In this document: positions 17,381 to 26,231 of the stretch, one piece after another
Layout of the letters: each line of letters opens with the position of its first letter
How positions within the stretch are numbered: position 1 is the stretch's first letter
Assembly: GCF_003583365.1 (NCBI RefSeq)
Contig: NZ_QXED01000009.1
Span: 186,001-250,000 of the forward strand
DNA length: 64,000 nt
Reading direction: 5' to 3'
From: Fibrisoma montanum
GTDB taxonomy: Bacteria > Bacteroidota > Bacteroidia > Cytophagales > Spirosomataceae
Position numbers and translations under genes: made by a program
The notes under the pieces: generated by a model
Told to the model about the DNA's origin: nothing
Databases searched by the model: none
What the model saw: only the letters and a program-made list of their open reading frames with translations

Positions 17381-18354
17381 TGGATTACGATTCGGTTAGA
17401 TTGACGGGTAATGTGAAAATCGAAAAGTGTAGACAGGCCGTTGAGAATAGTATTGATGTTCTGATTCGGAATACTGCCCGAAAACCGCTGTTTCTGTAAA
17501 GTTGGGTCGGCGATTTCGACCTTAACGCCGTAGGTGTCCTCCAGCATCTGGGCAATTTCGAGCAGACTCACACCTTCAAATACCAGCTTCTGGTCGCGCC
17601 ACGACGCCAGCGCCCTGGCATTCACCTGCTTTTTGTAGTACGTCTTGCCTTTCGTGTCGGCAACCACCATTTCGCCGGGTTTCATCACGAGCTGCTTTTT
17701 CCGCTGCTCATCCAGCAGCAGCCGGATGCGGCCCGTATCGAGGGTTACTTTGGTTTTTGATTTGCGGGTGTACACATTGAAGCGGGTACCTAGCACCTCC
17801 ACGTTCATGTGGGCTGGCAAGTGCACGACAAACTGCTGGTGGCTTTTGGTGTGTACTACGTCGAAGAACGCTTCCCCTTCGACCCACACCTCGCGGGGCT
17901 TATCGTCGGTCCAGCGAACCGGGTACGTAACGGACGAATTGCCGTTGAGCGTTACTATCGACTGATCGGGGAGCGTGATCAGCCGGGTCTGGCCGTAGGG
18001 GGTCCGCAGGGTTACACAAGGCTCTTCAATCGACTGCTGATACAGCCACCAGCTACCCATTCCCAGCGTCAGCAACACAACGGCCGCAGCCGCCCAGCGT
18101 ACTGCCCACCACGTAGTCGACCGGGTGGCGGTCAGGGCAGGGCGTTTGGCCGACTGAATCCGTTTGAAGACCCGCATGGCTTCGGCCTGTTCAGCGGGGT
18201 CAAGCGGCATCGGCCTTAATGAGCTGGTTTCCCGGTCCACCACCCGCTGCAATAACCGCTGCCCGTCGTCGGTGGCCAGGAAAGCCAGCACCTGTCGGAC
18301 TTCGGTGGGTGAGCATTGGTTTCGCAGGTACTTTTCCAGTAATTGTTCATCCAT
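17377..18354 (-). CDS. FecR family anti-sigma regulator
   Basis: 325 residues. A cytoplasmic sigma-binding region (1-80) leads to one membrane helix (about 84-104, AAAAVVLLTLGMG), a FecR domain (about 115-215, TPYGQTRLITLPDQSIVTLNGNS read in part) and a C-terminal DUF4974-like secretin-type domain (about 250-325, VSLLEIAQMLEDTYGVKVEI). FecR proteins hold or activate their ECF sigma partner on contact with an STN-bearing receptor. Both partners are adjacent: sigma upstream, STN-SusC immediately downstream with a 4-base overlap. Confidence 0.95.
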   Translation of the reverse strand: MDEQLLEKYLRNQCSPTEVRQVLAFLATDDGQRLLQRVVDRETSSLRPMPLDPAEQAEAMRVFKRIQSAKRPALTATRSTTWWAVRWAAAAVVLLTLGMGSWWLYQQSIEEPCVTLRTPYGQTRLITLPDQSIVTLNGNSSVTYPVRWTDDKPREVWVEGEAFFDVVHTKSHQQFVVHLPAHMNVEVLGTRFNVYTRKSKTKVTLDTGRIRLLLDEQRKKQLVMKPGEMVVADTKGKTYYKKQVNARALASWRDQKLVFEGVSLLEIAQMLEDTYGVKVEIADPTLQKQRFSGSIPNQNINTILNGLSTLFDFHITRQSNRIVIQ

Positions 18355-18464
18355 AGCGTTCAGGTTCCTTAGAAAAGGTCAAGACGTTCTGCTATGGATA
18401 CACATTTGTGTGCCCGAAGTATGATAGAGCCAGTAAAAATTTTTATTTTTCTTTGCCGAAGCGG

Positions 18465-19094
18465 TTATAACTCGTTCAGCAACAGGAAGAGAAGGACAGG
18501 CAGCATTCCTTCGATGTCGGCGTGTTTGCCGAGGTAGCTTTTCATGAATTTGGTCGCCTGCGAGAACTGGAACTTGACCGTGTTGATCGAGATGGAAAGT
18601 TGCCGGGCAACCTCTGCATTGTCGAGACCCTGGAAGACCTTCAGCCGGAAGATGTGCTGTTTCTGGGGGGATAGCTGCGTCAGCCCGCGTTCGACAATCT
18701 CGCCGTATTCCCGCCACTGGTAATCATCGGCGGCCGTTTCTTCGTTCGTGTAGTCGGTATCCAGCCGATTCGACAACGATTCCCAGATTTCAGCGTGGTT
18801 GTTGCGAATGACGTTCAGCACGTGATTCCGCATCGAAATCGATAGAAATCCTTTAAGCGAGTAGGTTTCGTTCAGCGCCAGTCGGTTGTCCCACAGCTTT
18901 AAGAAAATATCCTGAACGGCATCTTCGGCCAGTTCGGGGTCTTTCAGAAACTTCAGGGCAATGGCGTGGAGGTGTTTGTAGTAGTAAAAGAAGATTTCTT
19001 CAAACGCACGTTCGTCACCGGCCCTTACGCGCAGGGTCAAATCCGCTTCCCAATTGGAGTCTGGCTGAGTTACGAACCGTTTCGTGTTACGCAT
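18465..19094 (-). CDS. ECF RNA polymerase sigma factor of the SusCD locus
   Basis: 209 residues. Region 2 includes LAEDAVQDIFLKLW (about 55-70), and region 4 includes QLSISINTVKFQFSQATKFMKSYL (about 165-190), typical of the Bacteroidota FecI-like group. It heads the cassette sigma, fecR, STN-susC, susD, FG-GAP lipoprotein. A 110-base gap separates it from fecR. A short hairpin TTGGCTT/AAGCCAA at 19131-19148 lies in its leader, of uncertain meaning. Confidence 0.93.
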   Translation of the reverse strand: MRNTKRFVTQPDSNWEADLTLRVRAGDERAFEEIFFYYYKHLHAIALKFLKDPELAEDAVQDIFLKLWDNRLALNETYSLKGFLSISMRNHVLNVIRNNHAEIWESLSNRLDTDYTNEETAADDYQWREYGEIVERGLTQLSPQKQHIFRLKVFQGLDNAEVARQLSISINTVKFQFSQATKFMKSYLGKHADIEGMLPVLLFLLLNEL

Positions 19095-19186
19095 CGGTCG
19101 TCGGTGATTTTATTCGGCTAATGTAATCAATTGGCTTAGAAAAGCCAAAATCTATGTTCTTTACATACTATTCTGCAGCAGTCACA

Positions 19187-19220
19187 AAAAAGCCTGCCCG
19201 TTCAGAACAGGCAGGCTTTT
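19187..19220. terminator. Bidirectional terminator after TonB receptor gene
   Basis: AAAAGCCTGCC and GGCAGGCTTTT pair, with an additional inner GTTC/GAAC, and A/T runs on both sides. It ends the receptor transcript (stop at 19300) before the sigma promoter. Confidence 0.8.
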
Positions 19221-19299
19221 CAAATACTAGTATGGCTTATAAATTACTTTATAAGTCGCTGAATACCAAATCAATTCTGTTCACTACGTCCGGATCGGG

Positions 19300-21654
19300 T
19301 CAGAAGCGATAGTTCGCCGTCAGGCTAAACCGCGAACCGGGGGCTTTGATGTAATCAGCATCACGGGCCGCCCACTGCGAAATCGGCGGGTAGTAGTCGC
19401 GGTTCAGCAGATTTTCGATGCCCAGCGTCAAGTTCAGATTCCGGTTGATCGCATACCCGCCGGTCAGGTTCACGACTGTATAGGGCGTTACGGGCCCCTG
19501 TCCGTAGGTGTAGAGGCCGCGGGCGTTGGGCTGGAAGCGGCTGCGGGCACTCGACCGCAGTGCATTCACGGTCAGGTTCCAGCGCGAACCGGGGCTGACG
19601 CGTACGTAGGCCGTTGTTTTGGGGGCCATGATCCGGTCGCCACCCAGGTAGGTTTCATAATCTCCGTTGTTGTTGCCATCCGTTTTGCCTTCAACGTAGG
19701 CATAGGCACCCCCTACCGTCAGGAAGCTGAGCGGACGCACATCAATGGCCAGTTCGTAGCCCCAGACGTTCTCGGGCGACCGTACCACTTCGAATACGCC
19801 CGACGGTAGTTGCCGATACGATGCCCCCAGTTCCGACGTACTGCGGAACAGCGCCAGATCATAATGCACATAGCGGCCGAGATCGCCGATAGCACCGGCT
19901 TCATAGTTATTCACCAGAATGGGGTCGGTTGGCAGTTGCGATACGATACTCTTCTGCGATGTGCGCAAAATCCGGCCTAACTCGTTGATCGAAAACGACT
20001 GCGAGAAGCTGACAAACGGCTGGAACGCCCGCAGGCCGTTGTAGCGCAGGCCTACGTTGCCCACGAAGGCATTGTAATTCAGCGTACCGCCCTGCACGGC
20101 CACGCCCCCGTCGAACTTCTGGGTAGCCGTGTTGTAGGTACGAATCGTTGTGAAATCGGATACATCGACGCGGATGTTTTCGAACCGGGCCCCGGCTTTC
20201 AGCACCAGGTTGTTCAGGATGTCGAGCTTTAACTGGGCGTAAGGTGCCAGATTTCGCATGTTCATGTCCGGCGTCCAGAACCGGCCGTCCTGCAGTTTCT
20301 GGGCGGTCTGGTCGCTCAGCAGATCGACCCCGTAGAGCAGTTCACCGCTCAGGGCCGAACCCAGGCGGTACGGCGACTGAATGTTCAGCCGAACGCCTTT
20401 TTTGTTGGAAACGATGTTGGATTGACCGCCATTCTCGAAATACTGAGCATCGTAGCCGTATACGGTGCGGAAACTCTGCCCGTACACGATCACCTCGGCG
20501 TCGGTACCACCCACGATACGACTGTAGTTATAGCGGAGCGTAACGTTGTGATTGTAAGGCGTCCCCTGCGGAGTACCCGGTGCCGTTTCGATGGCCGGGA
20601 CACCGATGCTGGGAGTTTTACCGTACACGCCCACTTTTTCGACGTAGTTCAGATCCGAGCGGCTCGCGTAATAATTGTACATCACCTCCAGCCGCTGCCG
20701 ATCGGTAAGCGTATAGCCCGCTTTGGCCAGCACGTTGTAGTTGTTCATCTGGCCGGGGCTGTAGAACGGCGACAGCACCTCCCCGTTGGCATCGCGGAGC
20801 AGACCCGTCCGTTCAAACGTACCGTTCAGTACGTAGTCGACCTTACCGGTTTTGCCCGTAAACTGCTGGCTGAGCCGGAAACCCTGCGTCTGGTCAAGGC
20901 TGCTCAGCCCGCTGGTCAGACCCGCCCAGGTCTGGCTTGTGAAGGCTTTGGCCGTTTCGGGCCGCTTCGTAATGTAGTTAATGATGCCCCCATCGGCGCC
21001 GTTACCGTAAATAGACGTAGCGCCCTTGATTACTTCAATCCGTTCGAGCGCGGAGGGATCGATCAGCCGCAGGTCCCGGCCACCATTCCGCAGCGGAGTC
21101 GACTGCGGTACGCCATCGACCAGCACCAGCACCTGCCGCCCGCGCAGGGTCTGGCCCGTATTGCTCGTCCGGTAGGTAGCCGGAGCCAGTCCCGGCACGG
21201 TGTATTGCAGAACGTTGGTGATATCGGCGTTCATGGCCGTTTGTTCGGCAATCTGGCGTTTGTTCACGATCGTGATGGCCGACGGCACCTCGTTGATGGT
21301 TTCGGCCCGGCGGCTCGCCGTTACAACCACTTCATCGAGAGACGATTCGCTGGCCCGGGTAGTCAGGTTCAGGGAAGCCGTTTCGCCGGCACGGAGCGTA
21401 ACCGACTGCCGGACGGCCTCGTATCCAACGCCGGATACGGACAAGGTATAGGTTCCGGCCGGGGCTGCTAACTGAAAGTTGCCCTGAGCGTCGGTCAGCG
21501 TACCGTAGCGGGTGCCGGAAAGGCTGACGTTGACGGCAGCAACCGGTTGACCACTGGCATCCAGAATGGTTCCCCGCAGGGCGGGCTGTTCAGATTGAGC
21601 AAATAAGGTGCAGTGAATAGACAGGAATACGCACAAAAAGAAAAATCGAAGCAT
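19300..21654 (-). CDS. TonB-dependent outer-membrane receptor, siderophore type
   Basis: 784 residues. A signal peptide (1-19, TLFAQ) is followed by a carboxypeptidase-D-like domain (about 24-105), a plug (about 120-235, VVVTASRRAETINEVPSAITIV and IEVIKGATSIYGNGADGGIINYITKR) and a 22-strand barrel ending in a terminal aromatic (ANYRF). Length and plug resemble ferric-siderophore receptors rather than SusC. It is divergent from a PepSY membrane protein, a common pairing in siderophore or heme iron uptake. The shared 163-base control region contains an inverted pair TTTAGATT/AATCTAAA. No SusD-like partner is present. Confidence 0.92.
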   Translation of the reverse strand: MLRFFFLCVFLSIHCTLFAQSEQPALRGTILDASGQPVAAVNVSLSGTRYGTLTDAQGNFQLAAPAGTYTLSVSGVGYEAVRQSVTLRAGETASLNLTTRASESSLDEVVVTASRRAETINEVPSAITIVNKRQIAEQTAMNADITNVLQYTVPGLAPATYRTSNTGQTLRGRQVLVLVDGVPQSTPLRNGGRDLRLIDPSALERIEVIKGATSIYGNGADGGIINYITKRPETAKAFTSQTWAGLTSGLSSLDQTQGFRLSQQFTGKTGKVDYVLNGTFERTGLLRDANGEVLSPFYSPGQMNNYNVLAKAGYTLTDRQRLEVMYNYYASRSDLNYVEKVGVYGKTPSIGVPAIETAPGTPQGTPYNHNVTLRYNYSRIVGGTDAEVIVYGQSFRTVYGYDAQYFENGGQSNIVSNKKGVRLNIQSPYRLGSALSGELLYGVDLLSDQTAQKLQDGRFWTPDMNMRNLAPYAQLKLDILNNLVLKAGARFENIRVDVSDFTTIRTYNTATQKFDGGVAVQGGTLNYNAFVGNVGLRYNGLRAFQPFVSFSQSFSINELGRILRTSQKSIVSQLPTDPILVNNYEAGAIGDLGRYVHYDLALFRSTSELGASYRQLPSGVFEVVRSPENVWGYELAIDVRPLSFLTVGGAYAYVEGKTDGNNNGDYETYLGGDRIMAPKTTAYVRVSPGSRWNLTVNALRSSARSRFQPNARGLYTYGQGPVTPYTVVNLTGGYAINRNLNLTLGIENLLNRDYYPPISQWAARDADYIKAPGSRFSLTANYRF

Positions 21655-21704
21655 AGGACTGACTCAGAACGAGTTCACAAATTTCACCGCAAACTTAAAT
21701 CTTG

Positions 21705-21753
21705 TTTAGATTCAGTCAAAATAAACGCTTATATAATTTGGAATAAATCTAAA
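21705..21753. promoter_or_regulatory. Candidate operator in the divergent TonB/PepSY region
   Basis: TTTAGATT at 21705-21712 and its inverted copy AATCTAAA at 21746-21753 are centred in an A+T-rich gap between the two genes. The arrangement would suit an iron-dependent repressor, but the sites do not match a standard Fur box, and no regulator is assigned. Confidence 0.3.
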
Positions 21754-21817
21754 GAAGCCCCAGCTTTGTACAGTAAAGCGGTAAACGTTCTGTTGGCGGG
21801 TACCCGTCGCACTGCGC

Positions 21818-22954
21818 ATGAAAAAACTCTTCGGTAAACTGCACCTGTGGCTTGGCCTGGCATCGGGATTAATCGTCTTCATCATTAGCCTGACCGGCTG
21901 TCTGTACGTCTTTGAAGAAGAGCTTCAGGCCGTTGTGTATCAGAAGCAGTTGTTCGTTACTCCGCAGGCCAGACCGATCCTCAGCATGGGGCAGGTCGCT
22001 TCGGCCGTCGACCGGGCGTTTCCGGACAGTAAGTTGCAGCGCATCTTCCGCCGGCACGATCCTGACCGCAGTTTTCAGGTCACCCTGAAAGACAAGCGAC
22101 TGGTCAGTATCGATCCGTATACCGGTGCTGTCCTGGGCATCCGGAATCTCAAAACCGACTTCTTCGCCCTTGTCCGGGAGATGCATACCAGCCTGATGCT
22201 GGGCAAAACCGGCAGTACGATCATTGGCTATTCGGTGCTGATCTACCTGTTTTTGCTCGTGTCGGGCCTGGTTCTCTGGTGGCCACGCTGCAAGACCGTA
22301 CTGAAACAGCGCCTGACTATCAAATGGAACGCCCGCTGGCGTCGGGTCAACTACGACTGGCACGCTGTTGGTGGCTTTTATGCTACGTGGCTGCTGCTGG
22401 TGATCGCCATGACGGGCCTGATCTGGGCATTCGACTGGTGGGAAAACGGGTTGTACGCCCTGACTGGCTCCCCCGCCCGCGATCGCGAAAAAGCTGTTTC
22501 GGTGTATCAGCCCCAGGGCGAACTGATGTCCATCGACAAGGCCTATGCGCAGGTGCTGGCCCTTGAACCCAACTCCTTTGAGTCCTACGTTATTTTTCCG
22601 GCCGATTCGGTCGGCGCGTTGCGGGTTCAGGTCCGTTACGACCAGAGCGCGTTGTACCGGAAGTATACGATCTTCTACTTCGATCAGTACAGCGGGGCGA
22701 GATTGAAAGGCAAACGTTACCAGGATTTCTCGCGGGGCGACGTAGCCCGGGGAGCCGCCTACGACCTCCATACGGGCGGCTGGCTGGGTTTACCGGGTAA
22801 GATTCTGGCTTTCCTGGCCAGTTTGTTTTCGGCTTCCCTGCCGGTGAGCGGCTTTCTGATCTGGTGGGGAAAACGGAAGAAGCAAACCAAGAGCAGCAAA
22901 ACGCCGGTCGAACGCCGGCAAGCTGCCCGCAAGCTGGTTCGTGAAGTAGCCTGA
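21818..22954 (+). CDS. PepSY-associated membrane protein (iron-uptake reductase-like)
   Basis: 378 residues with four membrane helices: about 10-32 (LGLASGLIVFIISLTGCLYVF), 138-158, 188-208 and 325-347. PepSY domains lie between them in the periplasm. The pattern KLHLWLGL near the start and YDWHAVGGFYATWLLL supply histidines suited to heme or metal coordination. Members of this family accompany TonB receptors and are thought to reduce ferric siderophores at the inner membrane. Here the receptor gene is divergent across 163 bases, supporting that role (inference). Confidence 0.9.
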   Translation: MKKLFGKLHLWLGLASGLIVFIISLTGCLYVFEEELQAVVYQKQLFVTPQARPILSMGQVASAVDRAFPDSKLQRIFRRHDPDRSFQVTLKDKRLVSIDPYTGAVLGIRNLKTDFFALVREMHTSLMLGKTGSTIIGYSVLIYLFLLVSGLVLWWPRCKTVLKQRLTIKWNARWRRVNYDWHAVGGFYATWLLLVIAMTGLIWAFDWWENGLYALTGSPARDREKAVSVYQPQGELMSIDKAYAQVLALEPNSFESYVIFPADSVGALRVQVRYDQSALYRKYTIFYFDQYSGARLKGKRYQDFSRGDVARGAAYDLHTGGWLGLPGKILAFLASLFSASLPVSGFLIWWGKRKKQTKSSKTPVERRQAARKLVREVA

Positions 22955-22975
22955 CCAAACCTTACTGTGGTTTGG
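22955..22975 (+). other. Short hairpin after the PepSY gene
   Basis: CCAAACC and GGTTTGG form a 7-base stem directly after the stop codon. No T tract follows, so it may be a weak terminator, or a leader element of the gene at 23006, 30 bases on. Confidence 0.35.
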
Positions 22976-23005
22976 CGGTTAACTACTGACCAAACTACTT
23001 CACAC

Positions 23006-23944
23006 ATGACCATCCGCTTAGCCCTTGACTGGACCCCGAATACCAACCACACGGGTTTTTACGTAGCCCTCGCCAGCGGGTATTACCAACAGGCCGGTCT
23101 GGACGTTCAGATCCTTTCCCCAGACCAGGACAATTATCAGACAACGCCCGCAAAGAAGGTACACCAGGGTCAGGCCGACCTTGCCATTGCCCCTTCCGAA
23201 AGCGTCATCAGTTTCCACCTCAACGGTACGCCGATGGTCGCCGTAGCGGCTGTGCTGGCCCGCGACGCCAGCGCCATCGTAACGCTTCAGCAAAGCGGCA
23301 TTGATCGGCCGAAAGAACTCGATGGCAAGGTGTACGCGTCGTACGGTGCCCGGTTTGAGGACGAAATCATCAGCCAGATGATTATCAACGATGGTGGCCG
23401 GGGGCATTTCGTTTCGCACAAACCGGCCAAGCTCGACATCTGGCACGCCCTGCTGACCAACGAAGTGGACGCCACCTGGATTTTTCTGCCGTGGGAAGGC
23501 GTCGAAGCCGATCTGAACGATATTTCCCTGAACCGCTTTCAGCTCAGCGACTACGACATTTCGTACGGCTATAGCCCGGTTCTGGCCGCCAACCGCGACT
23601 GGGCCAGCGAGAACGCGGATGCCCTGCGCTCGTTTCTGGCCGCTACGGCTCAGGGGTTCCATCTGGCGGTTGATAACCCCGAAGAAGCCGCCGAGCTGCT
23701 CGTTAAAACGGCCAGTCACCCTACCCTCGCCAACCGCGATTTCGTGGAGCAAAGTCAGCAGGTTGCGGCCAACTATTACCTGAACAGCAACGGACAGTGG
23801 GGCGTCATGAGTCCGGGCGTCTGGCGGTCGTTTATCAACTGGCTGGTGCGTAATCGCCTGCTCACGACGCAGGACGGTGAGCTGGTGCAGGAGCTGGATA
23901 TCAACCTGTTATTCACCAATGAATTTTTGTCGCCGGGGCATTAA
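23006..23944 (+). CDS. NMT1/THI5-like substrate-binding protein without signal peptide
   Basis: 312 residues. The fold is recognised from LALDWTPNTNHTGFYVALASGYYQ at the start and GQADLAIAPSESVISF near residue 70, typical of the NMT1/THI5-like family (ThiY pyrimidine-binding proteins and relatives). No signal peptide or lipobox precedes it; the ATG at 23006 starts right at the first beta strand. An upstream extension to 22967 adds only polar residues. No ABC permease or ATPase gene is adjacent. I see no cysteines, so the CCCFC motif of the yeast THI5 enzyme is absent. It may be cytoplasmic. Its stop codon overlaps that of the convergent moaA gene. Confidence 0.8.
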   Translation: MTIRLALDWTPNTNHTGFYVALASGYYQQAGLDVQILSPDQDNYQTTPAKKVHQGQADLAIAPSESVISFHLNGTPMVAVAAVLARDASAIVTLQQSGIDRPKELDGKVYASYGARFEDEIISQMIINDGGRGHFVSHKPAKLDIWHALLTNEVDATWIFLPWEGVEADLNDISLNRFQLSDYDISYGYSPVLAANRDWASENADALRSFLAATAQGFHLAVDNPEEAAELLVKTASHPTLANRDFVEQSQQVAANYYLNSNGQWGVMSPGVWRSFINWLVRNRLLTTQDGELVQELDINLLFTNEFLSPGH

Positions 23945-24921
23945 CCGCCAATCGTAGCCATTGACTCCGTAACGGTATCGCGCTGCCGTTCGGCCTCGAA
24001 TCCGTTGGCCGGGCGGTGGGCGAACGCCCGCAGGAACGCGTCGGTTAACTCAGCATCCGAAACCTGATTGCGCAGCAACGCCCGTACATCGAGCACGCCA
24101 TTATCATAAAGGCAGGTTTTGAGCGTTCCCTGGGCAGTCAGTCGAATGCGGTTGCAGGTGCCACAAAACGTCCGGCTGAACGCGGCAATAACGCCAACCG
24201 TTCCCCGGTGGCCGGGAATCTGATAGTTGGCCGACGTAGAAAACGGCGGATCGGGTAGTTTCTGTAAATCCGGATACTGCGTTCTGATTGCATCGACAAT
24301 GCGCTGGTGCGTCCAGTGCAGAACCGGATAGTGGCTCCCCTCGCCATTAAACGGCATTTCCTCAATGAACCGAACGTCGATGGGCTGGCTACGGGTCAGT
24401 TCGACCAACGGGCCGATGTCCTCGATGTTCTGCCCGTCCATCACCACGGCATTGATCTTCGTCTGGATGCCGGCAGCCAGCAGTGCATCGAGCGTATGGA
24501 GCACGGCGGGCAATTCGTCGCGCCGGGTGATCCGCCGAAACCGCTCCCGATCCAGCGTATCGAGGCTCAGGTTAACCGACTGCACACCAAGGTCGGCCAG
24601 TTCGCGCACGTGAGGGGCCGTCAGCACCCCATTGGTCGTCATCGACAGATCGTTCAGCCCGTCAATGACCGCCAATCGGCGCATGAAGTCCATCAGGTCT
24701 GTCCGCACAAACGGCTCCCCACCCGTAATCCGCACCTTCGACACGCCCAGCTTCGCCAGCACCCGGACGACCCGCTCCATTTCCTCGTACGTCAGCAACT
24801 GGCGCTTGGGCAGGTATTTGATTCCCTCTTCCGGCATGCAGTAGAAACACCGCAGGTTACAGCGATCCGTTACGGCCAGACGCAGGTAAGTGATGGGGCG
24901 ATTGTGGTTGTCGTAGATCAT
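23941..24921 (-). CDS. moaA: GTP 3',8-cyclase MoaA (molybdenum cofactor biosynthesis)
   Basis: 326 residues from the ATG at 24921; the frame is open to 24984, but family similarity begins at YDNHNRPITYLRLAVTD. The radical SAM cluster is bound by Cys21, Cys25 and Cys28 (CNLRCFYC). The second 4Fe-4S cluster is bound by CGTCNRIRL plus the later cysteine in TLKTCL. The C-terminal Gly-Gly, which is needed for catalysis in this family, is present (ATIGG). MoaA turns GTP into 3',8-cyclo-dihydro-GTP, the first step to molybdopterin. This fits the molybdenum hydroxylase genes about 20 kb away. No other moa gene is adjacent. Confidence 0.96.
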   Translation of the reverse strand: MIYDNHNRPITYLRLAVTDRCNLRCFYCMPEEGIKYLPKRQLLTYEEMERVVRVLAKLGVSKVRITGGEPFVRTDLMDFMRRLAVIDGLNDLSMTTNGVLTAPHVRELADLGVQSVNLSLDTLDRERFRRITRRDELPAVLHTLDALLAAGIQTKINAVVMDGQNIEDIGPLVELTRSQPIDVRFIEEMPFNGEGSHYPVLHWTHQRIVDAIRTQYPDLQKLPDPPFSTSANYQIPGHRGTVGVIAAFSRTFCGTCNRIRLTAQGTLKTCLYDNGVLDVRALLRNQVSDAELTDAFLRAFAHRPANGFEAERQRDTVTESMATIGG

Positions 24922-25106
24922 GAACGGTCGTTGCACAGCAGGGTAACACAAAAATAAGGCTTTTGGCTCCAATTGATTCCGCATCCTCAGATTACGCCCG
25001 GCCGCACAGATGGAAACCGTATCTTTGGACGTTAGGCAGGTAACACTGATCCGCAGGCTCGATTGTGCGCTACCTGATCCGTAAACTCATTTCTACGCAT
25101 TTTTAG

Positions 25107-26012
25107 ATGAAGCAACTCCGTAAGGGCCTCGTTCCGATGGCACTATGGCTCCTGTTGCCCGCCTGTACGTTCGCACAGGGTCTGGTAGACGGGTTCATGC
25201 GCGGCCAGGATAAAGCCAGCTTCGCGCTTACCTACTCGCAGGAAGCCTTTGACACGTATTACGCCGGCACGACCGAAATCCGGAATCCCAACCTCGGCAC
25301 CATTACGACCCAGTCGGTCAATCTGTACGCTACCTACGGCCTGGCCTACGACATCGACGTGATCGTGGCGGCTCCCTACATCCGTACCGAATCCAGCGCC
25401 GGCTACTGGCAAAAGCAGGAAGGGTTGCAGGACCTGTCGGCCGCGCTGCGCTGGGAAGCCTACGACTGGAAGTTCGACGGCGTAACGGTATCGTGGCTTT
25501 TTTCGATCGGCTATTCGTTACCGCTCCAGAAATACGTCATTGATGCGCCCGTTGCGATCGGCCACGGCTCACGTAACATCGACGGCCGGACATTGCTGCA
25601 CATCAAAGCCGGGGCTTTCTTCCTGACGGGTCAGTACGGCTACATCCGGCGGGGGGCCGTTGACCTCGACCGCGTCGTGAACTACTACGTACCGGATCAG
25701 GTCAATCCGAACATCGGCACGAAAGTAAACGTACCGGACGTAACGGACCTGATTATCCGCAGCGGCTTTTCTACCAGACATTTTTACGTTGACGGCTGGG
25801 TGCAGAAGCAAACGCCCTACAGCCAGGGCACTGATATTGGCCCCGCCATCCCGTATCCAACCAATGCCATCGGATTTACGCGGGCGGGTGCTAACCTGTA
25901 CATCCCGCTCGTCAAGACGTTTGGCCTCACGGCGGGCTACAGCACCACCCTCAGCGGCCGGAACGTCGGTAAGGCAACGCGGCTCAGCGGAGGGTTTGTG
26001 GTCGGATTATGA
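25107..26012 (+). CDS. Outer-membrane beta-barrel 'transporter' protein (pair A)
   Basis: 301 residues with a signal peptide (1-23, CTFAQ). The rest alternates polar and hydrophobic residues as in a barrel of about 12 strands, resembling the MetA-pathway phenol-degradation/transporter family of porin-like proteins. It is clearly homologous to the barrel at 33055-33939: compare APYIRTESSAG and GLQDLSAALRW here with LPYVWTETSAG and GFQDLAGWLKY there. Like that copy, it is followed by a PAP2-type lipoprotein gene, here after 219 bases. What it carries is unknown. Confidence 0.75.
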   Translation: MKQLRKGLVPMALWLLLPACTFAQGLVDGFMRGQDKASFALTYSQEAFDTYYAGTTEIRNPNLGTITTQSVNLYATYGLAYDIDVIVAAPYIRTESSAGYWQKQEGLQDLSAALRWEAYDWKFDGVTVSWLFSIGYSLPLQKYVIDAPVAIGHGSRNIDGRTLLHIKAGAFFLTGQYGYIRRGAVDLDRVVNYYVPDQVNPNIGTKVNVPDVTDLIIRSGFSTRHFYVDGWVQKQTPYSQGTDIGPAIPYPTNAIGFTRAGANLYIPLVKTFGLTAGYSTTLSGRNVGKATRLSGGFVVGL

Positions 26013-26231
26013 GGACTATAGAATTCGACGCAGTGCGGGGTTTTACCCGGCCGGTACTGCTGGTTTCAGCGTTGTCAGTGCTTCTGAACTGACCCGCGCG
26101 GTTCCGGGGAGCCGTCTTGGCAACGATTAAACGCGGTTTTGGAAACCACTCTTGTCGGGCATCAGCAGCCCGGCAACCCACGAACAAACGACGGTAGCCA
26201 CAGCGGCTGTCATACTGTCTGGACAACATAT

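Noticed and set aside
22955-23005. Possible TPP riboswitch before the THI5-like gene
   Set aside because: The leader is only about 50 bases and I see no CTGAGA-type element; only a 7-base hairpin is present.
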